From positions 1 through 5,779 of the forward strand of contig URYW01000107.1 in NCBI GenBank assembly GCA_900552145.1: a stretch of 5,779 nucleotides of DNA. The letters are read 5' to 3'. Positions 3,784-5,779 of the stretch are shown here, piece after piece (the stretch's first letter is position 1; the number at the start of each line of letters is the position of its first letter). Origin of the DNA: an uncultured Collinsella sp. Lineage in GTDB: Bacteria > Actinomycetota > Coriobacteriia > Coriobacteriales > Coriobacteriaceae. Position numbers and translations under genes: made by a program. A model generated the notes under the pieces. That model saw only the letters and a program-made list of their open reading frames with translations, made no database searches and was not told the origin of the DNA.

Positions 3784-5345
3784 CGCTCGTACCTCCTCGC
3801 CGTGTGCTTTATGACGCAGCCGGCGTCGAGCGTCAGCGTCTGCTTCTGAATTGCCAGCTTTCCGACAACCCCGCCGGTCCTGTAGTTCATCGCCACCGCC
3901 ATGCACGGCTCGACGGGCTTGTATACGCTCTTGAACTCGTCCGTGCGCGTCACGGCGCGCTCGGTGGCGAGCAGCTCCGCCGCCTTGGCGTCCGCAGCCG
4001 CCTGCATGGCGTCCTGGGGCCAAGGCGTTGCTGTGGAGCCCTCCTCGACCTTGTCGGCGACGAAGATTGCCTCGCCGCCGTCGATGTAGCAGTAGCCCCA
4101 GCTGACCTTGTTGTGGTTCTCCGTGGCGTGATAGGTGTAGCCGACCTTCTGCCACTCGCCAGTCAGAGTGAAGCCCTTGGTCACCGGGCCAAGCGCCCTC
4201 TCCTGGTCCCAGAAGGACTGTATGATGCCCGTCGCGCCCTTGGTGCCCTTGACCCACACGCTCTGCGTGTAGTCCGTGTCCTTCTTGACGCTCGGCCCCT
4301 CGTCCTGGCAGAAGCCGACGCGCCCGCCAGTCGAGACGACCTTGATGCCGAAGATCACCCCCGTCTGCGGCGAGTCGGGAACGTAGACGGTCTGGATGCT
4401 GCCGTGTGAATCGCTCTTGCGGAAGTTCTTCTCAGACTTCTTTCCGATGCCGATGAGGGCGTTGGCGGCACCCTCGACAAGGTTGGCGTCCTCGGTGTCC
4501 ACGCCCGGCAGGCTGTCGTAGCTGTAGCTCTTTACGATTCGACGACCGACCGAGACGGTCGAGAGGTCGGAGTCGGGCGAGTCGTCCACCGACGTGCCGC
4601 GCACCGATGCGTCTTGCGTGCTGAAGTCCACGTGCACGACATTGCAGACCTCGGCGCGATTGGTCGATTCGGTCATGGCAGACATGAAGCGCGCGTCCCT
4701 GCCCTCGGTGAACTCCGCAGAGATGGGCATGTCGGCGGGCTCGACGTACCGCCTGAACAACACGTTGCCCATGCGGTCGGTCGAGGCCGAGCGGAACCCC
4801 GCCGCCTCGAGGAGCAGGTTCACGGCGTCCAGCTTGGTCTTGGCGTCGTTGTTCCTGCCCACGCCGAACACCCAGTTGCTGCCCAACAGGAGGCTGCTGC
4901 TGTCGGCGTAGACGGTGAGGCCGACCGACTCGGCTATCTTGACGGCCTCCTCCACCGCATTGCTGTCCTGCGTGATCACGTAGGGGCCGTCGAAGTCGTC
5001 GTCCTTGAGCAGCTTCAGGAGGCCGTAGGCGTTGATCTGGCCCTCGCGGTAGGCACCGTCGATGTCCACCGAGTCCACCACGGGCATGAATGTTCCGAGG
5101 CACTCGCGCCTCTTGCTGCCGTCCGTGAAGGTGGCGTTGAGGTACACACGCAGAAAGTCGTTGCCGACGTCGAACTTGCCGGCGAAGTCCAGGGATGCAG
5201 TCTCATAGAGCGCCGTGTTTGCGTTGCGCTCGATGGAGCCGCCGTTCTCGATGTCGCGCACGAAGTCGACTTCGAGCCCCGTCTCGCGCGAGACGCGCAC
5301 GAAGTCGTAGGAGGCGTCGAACGGCCTTATCCAGCTATCAGCCAT
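3780..5345 (-). CDS. Phage tail-tip protein with carbohydrate-binding-like domain
   Basis: The 521-aa product is probably a tail-associated baseplate protein that contacts the host wall. Residues 1-300 have the pattern of siphophage Tal/gp27-like hub proteins: a short-strand N-terminus (SWIRPFDASYDFVRVSR), a YETASLDFAGKFDVGNDFLRV segment (47-67), LGTFMPVVDSVDIDG (83-97), then an acidic region with VNLLLEAAGFRSASTDRMGNVLF (175-197). Residues about 305-443 look like a jelly-roll carbohydrate-binding module: KKDTDYTQSVWVKGT (354-368), GEWQKVGYTYHA (396-407), YIDGGEAIFVADKVEEGSTATPWPQD (420-445), the 'v-e-G-s-x-a-T-x-W-p' ending being typical. An Ala-rich helix (446-465) leads to a C-terminal 55 residues. 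The ATG at 5345 overlaps the upstream stop by 8 nt and has GGGAGGA 8 nt ahead. No enzyme motif is recognised. Confidence 0.82.
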   Translation of the reverse strand: MADSWIRPFDASYDFVRVSRETGLEVDFVRDIENGGSIERNANTALYETASLDFAGKFDVGNDFLRVYLNATFTDGSKRRECLGTFMPVVDSVDIDGAYREGQINAYGLLKLLKDDDFDGPYVITQDSNAVEEAVKIAESVGLTVYADSSSLLLGSNWVFGVGRNNDAKTKLDAVNLLLEAAGFRSASTDRMGNVLFRRYVEPADMPISAEFTEGRDARFMSAMTESTNRAEVCNVVHVDFSTQDASVRGTSVDDSPDSDLSTVSVGRRIVKSYSYDSLPGVDTEDANLVEGAANALIGIGKKSEKNFRKSDSHGSIQTVYVPDSPQTGVIFGIKVVSTGGRVGFCQDEGPSVKKDTDYTQSVWVKGTKGATGIIQSFWDQERALGPVTKGFTLTGEWQKVGYTYHATENHNKVSWGYCYIDGGEAIFVADKVEEGSTATPWPQDAMQAAADAKAAELLATERAVTRTDEFKSVYKPVEPCMAVAMNYRTGGVVGKLAIQKQTLTLDAGCVIKHTARRYER

Positions 5346-5779
5346 TGGCGGGCTCCTCCCACGTCTCCCACGTCGGGTCGCACGAGGCCACCCACGCGCC
5401 GTCGGAACGCTTCACGCTACAGCTGAGGCGGGCGCGGAACCGCTCGCCGTGGAGATCGCGCACCCAGAAGCGCCCCGCCATGTTCATGACCTCGAGGAAT
5501 GACTTGTAGTCCTCCTCGTCGAGCAGCAGGAAGTCCATGCTGTCCTTGACGTCCCGTTCGTTGATGCCGTACGAGACGGGCAGCCCCTCCCCGCCGTCGG
5601 CGAAGTGCAGCATCTTGTATCCGTGCGTCACCTTGCGGCTCGAGCCCTTCTTGAGATAGCGCCCGAGCCACGACCTCTCAGCGCCGGCTCCCCAGTTGAG
5701 AGCCACCGCGCGGCTCGCCACGGTCGTCTTGACCCGCGTCGCTGTGCTCACGCCCGTCGCGGCGTAGGCAACCGCGACG
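5338..5779 (-). CDS. Phage distal-tail-like protein, C-terminal part (5' end outside window)
   Basis: The frame is open to the right edge (the last whole codon is 5778-5776), reading VAVAYAATG before the GTG at 5751, so that GTG is probably internal and the gene starts beyond the window. At least 146 residues are visible. The part MDFLLLDEEDYKSFLEVMN ... GRFWVRDLHGERFRARLS (near the C-terminus) has the 'x-W/f-x-R-D-x-x-G-x-R-x-x-x-x-v' signature seen at the C-terminus of distal tail (Dit) proteins, which link the tail tube to the tip. Position just before the tail-tip gene agrees. The stop (TGA, 5340-5338) lies within the start of that gene. The identification rests on the motif and order; another minor tail protein is possible. 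Confidence 0.6.
   Translation of the reverse strand, partial: VAVAYAATGVSTATRVKTTVASRAVALNWGAGAERSWLGRYLKKGSSRKVTHGYKMLHFADGGEGLPVSYGINERDVKDSMDFLLLDEEDYKSFLEVMNMAGRFWVRDLHGERFRARLSCSVKRSDGAWVASCDPTWETWEEPANG

Larger units (their letters stand above)
1500..5779 (-). mobile_element. Prophage, tail-tip and lysis end (partial)
   Basis: Eight adjacent - strand genes follow siphophage late-operon order: Dit-like protein, tail-tip protein, small OB-fold-like tail protein, membrane coiled-coil protein, holin-like protein, amidase endolysin and small membrane peptide, then a terminator. They are tightly spaced or overlapping and face the host thiamine genes. The element runs past the right window edge. 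Its left end must lie between the thiD stop (1382) and about 1500, but no att core can be named. It could be an intact prophage, a remnant or a tail-like bacteriocin; heads and integrase would be outside the window. Confidence 0.82.

Noticed and set aside
4614..5426. A 270-aa + strand ORF antisense to the tail-tip gene
   Set aside because: Composition is that of a GC-rich shadow frame; the tail-tip gene on the - strand has a good ribosome-binding site and overlapping neighbours.

Overview
The window joins two unrelated blocks of DNA that are transcribed towards each other. The G+C content is high, Shine-Dalgarno sites are strong, there is an anaerobe-like ThiC/ThiD pair, and the lysis genes suit a Gram-positive wall. 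Together these suggest a high-G+C anaerobic actinobacterium of the Coriobacteriia, perhaps Collinsella. That assignment comes from sequence feel, not from a database search.

Block 1 (+ strand, 1-1382) is chromosomal thiamine biosynthesis. It holds the 3' end of thiC (HMP-P synthase), a 177-bp gap and complete thiD (HMP/HMP-P kinase). These are consecutive steps in making the pyrimidine half of thiamine diphosphate. The gap carries a perfect TATAAT -10 box, two palindromes, and a 14-bp perfect repeat of a piece of the thiC 3' coding end. thiD may therefore have its own promoter and is not simply co-transcribed with thiC.

The boundary (1383-1541) has no gene I can support. It holds three short GCTGAMC direct repeats about two helical turns apart, then a strong 16-bp hairpin with a short T run on each strand. 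This hairpin can terminate both converging units.

Block 2 (- strand, 5779 down to 1542) is the tail-tip and lysis end of a siphophage-like prophage. In transcription order it contains: the 3' part of a Dit-like tail protein running off the window edge; a 521-aa tail-tip protein with an apparent carbohydrate-binding-like domain; an 85-aa OB-fold-like tail protein; a 78-bp gap with a large hairpin; a membrane-anchored coiled-coil protein (BhlA/XhlA-like); a three-helix holin-like protein; a zinc amidase endolysin with three C-terminal tryptophan repeats; and a 33-aa single-helix membrane peptide whose ATG overlaps the endolysin stop (TAATG). Most junctions are overlaps or gaps of about 10 bp or less, so this is one operon ending at the hairpin. 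The tail proteins would bind the host surface. The membrane proteins and amidase would release progeny by opening the membrane and then the peptidoglycan. No integrase or proven att site is visible, so the exact prophage end is unknown.
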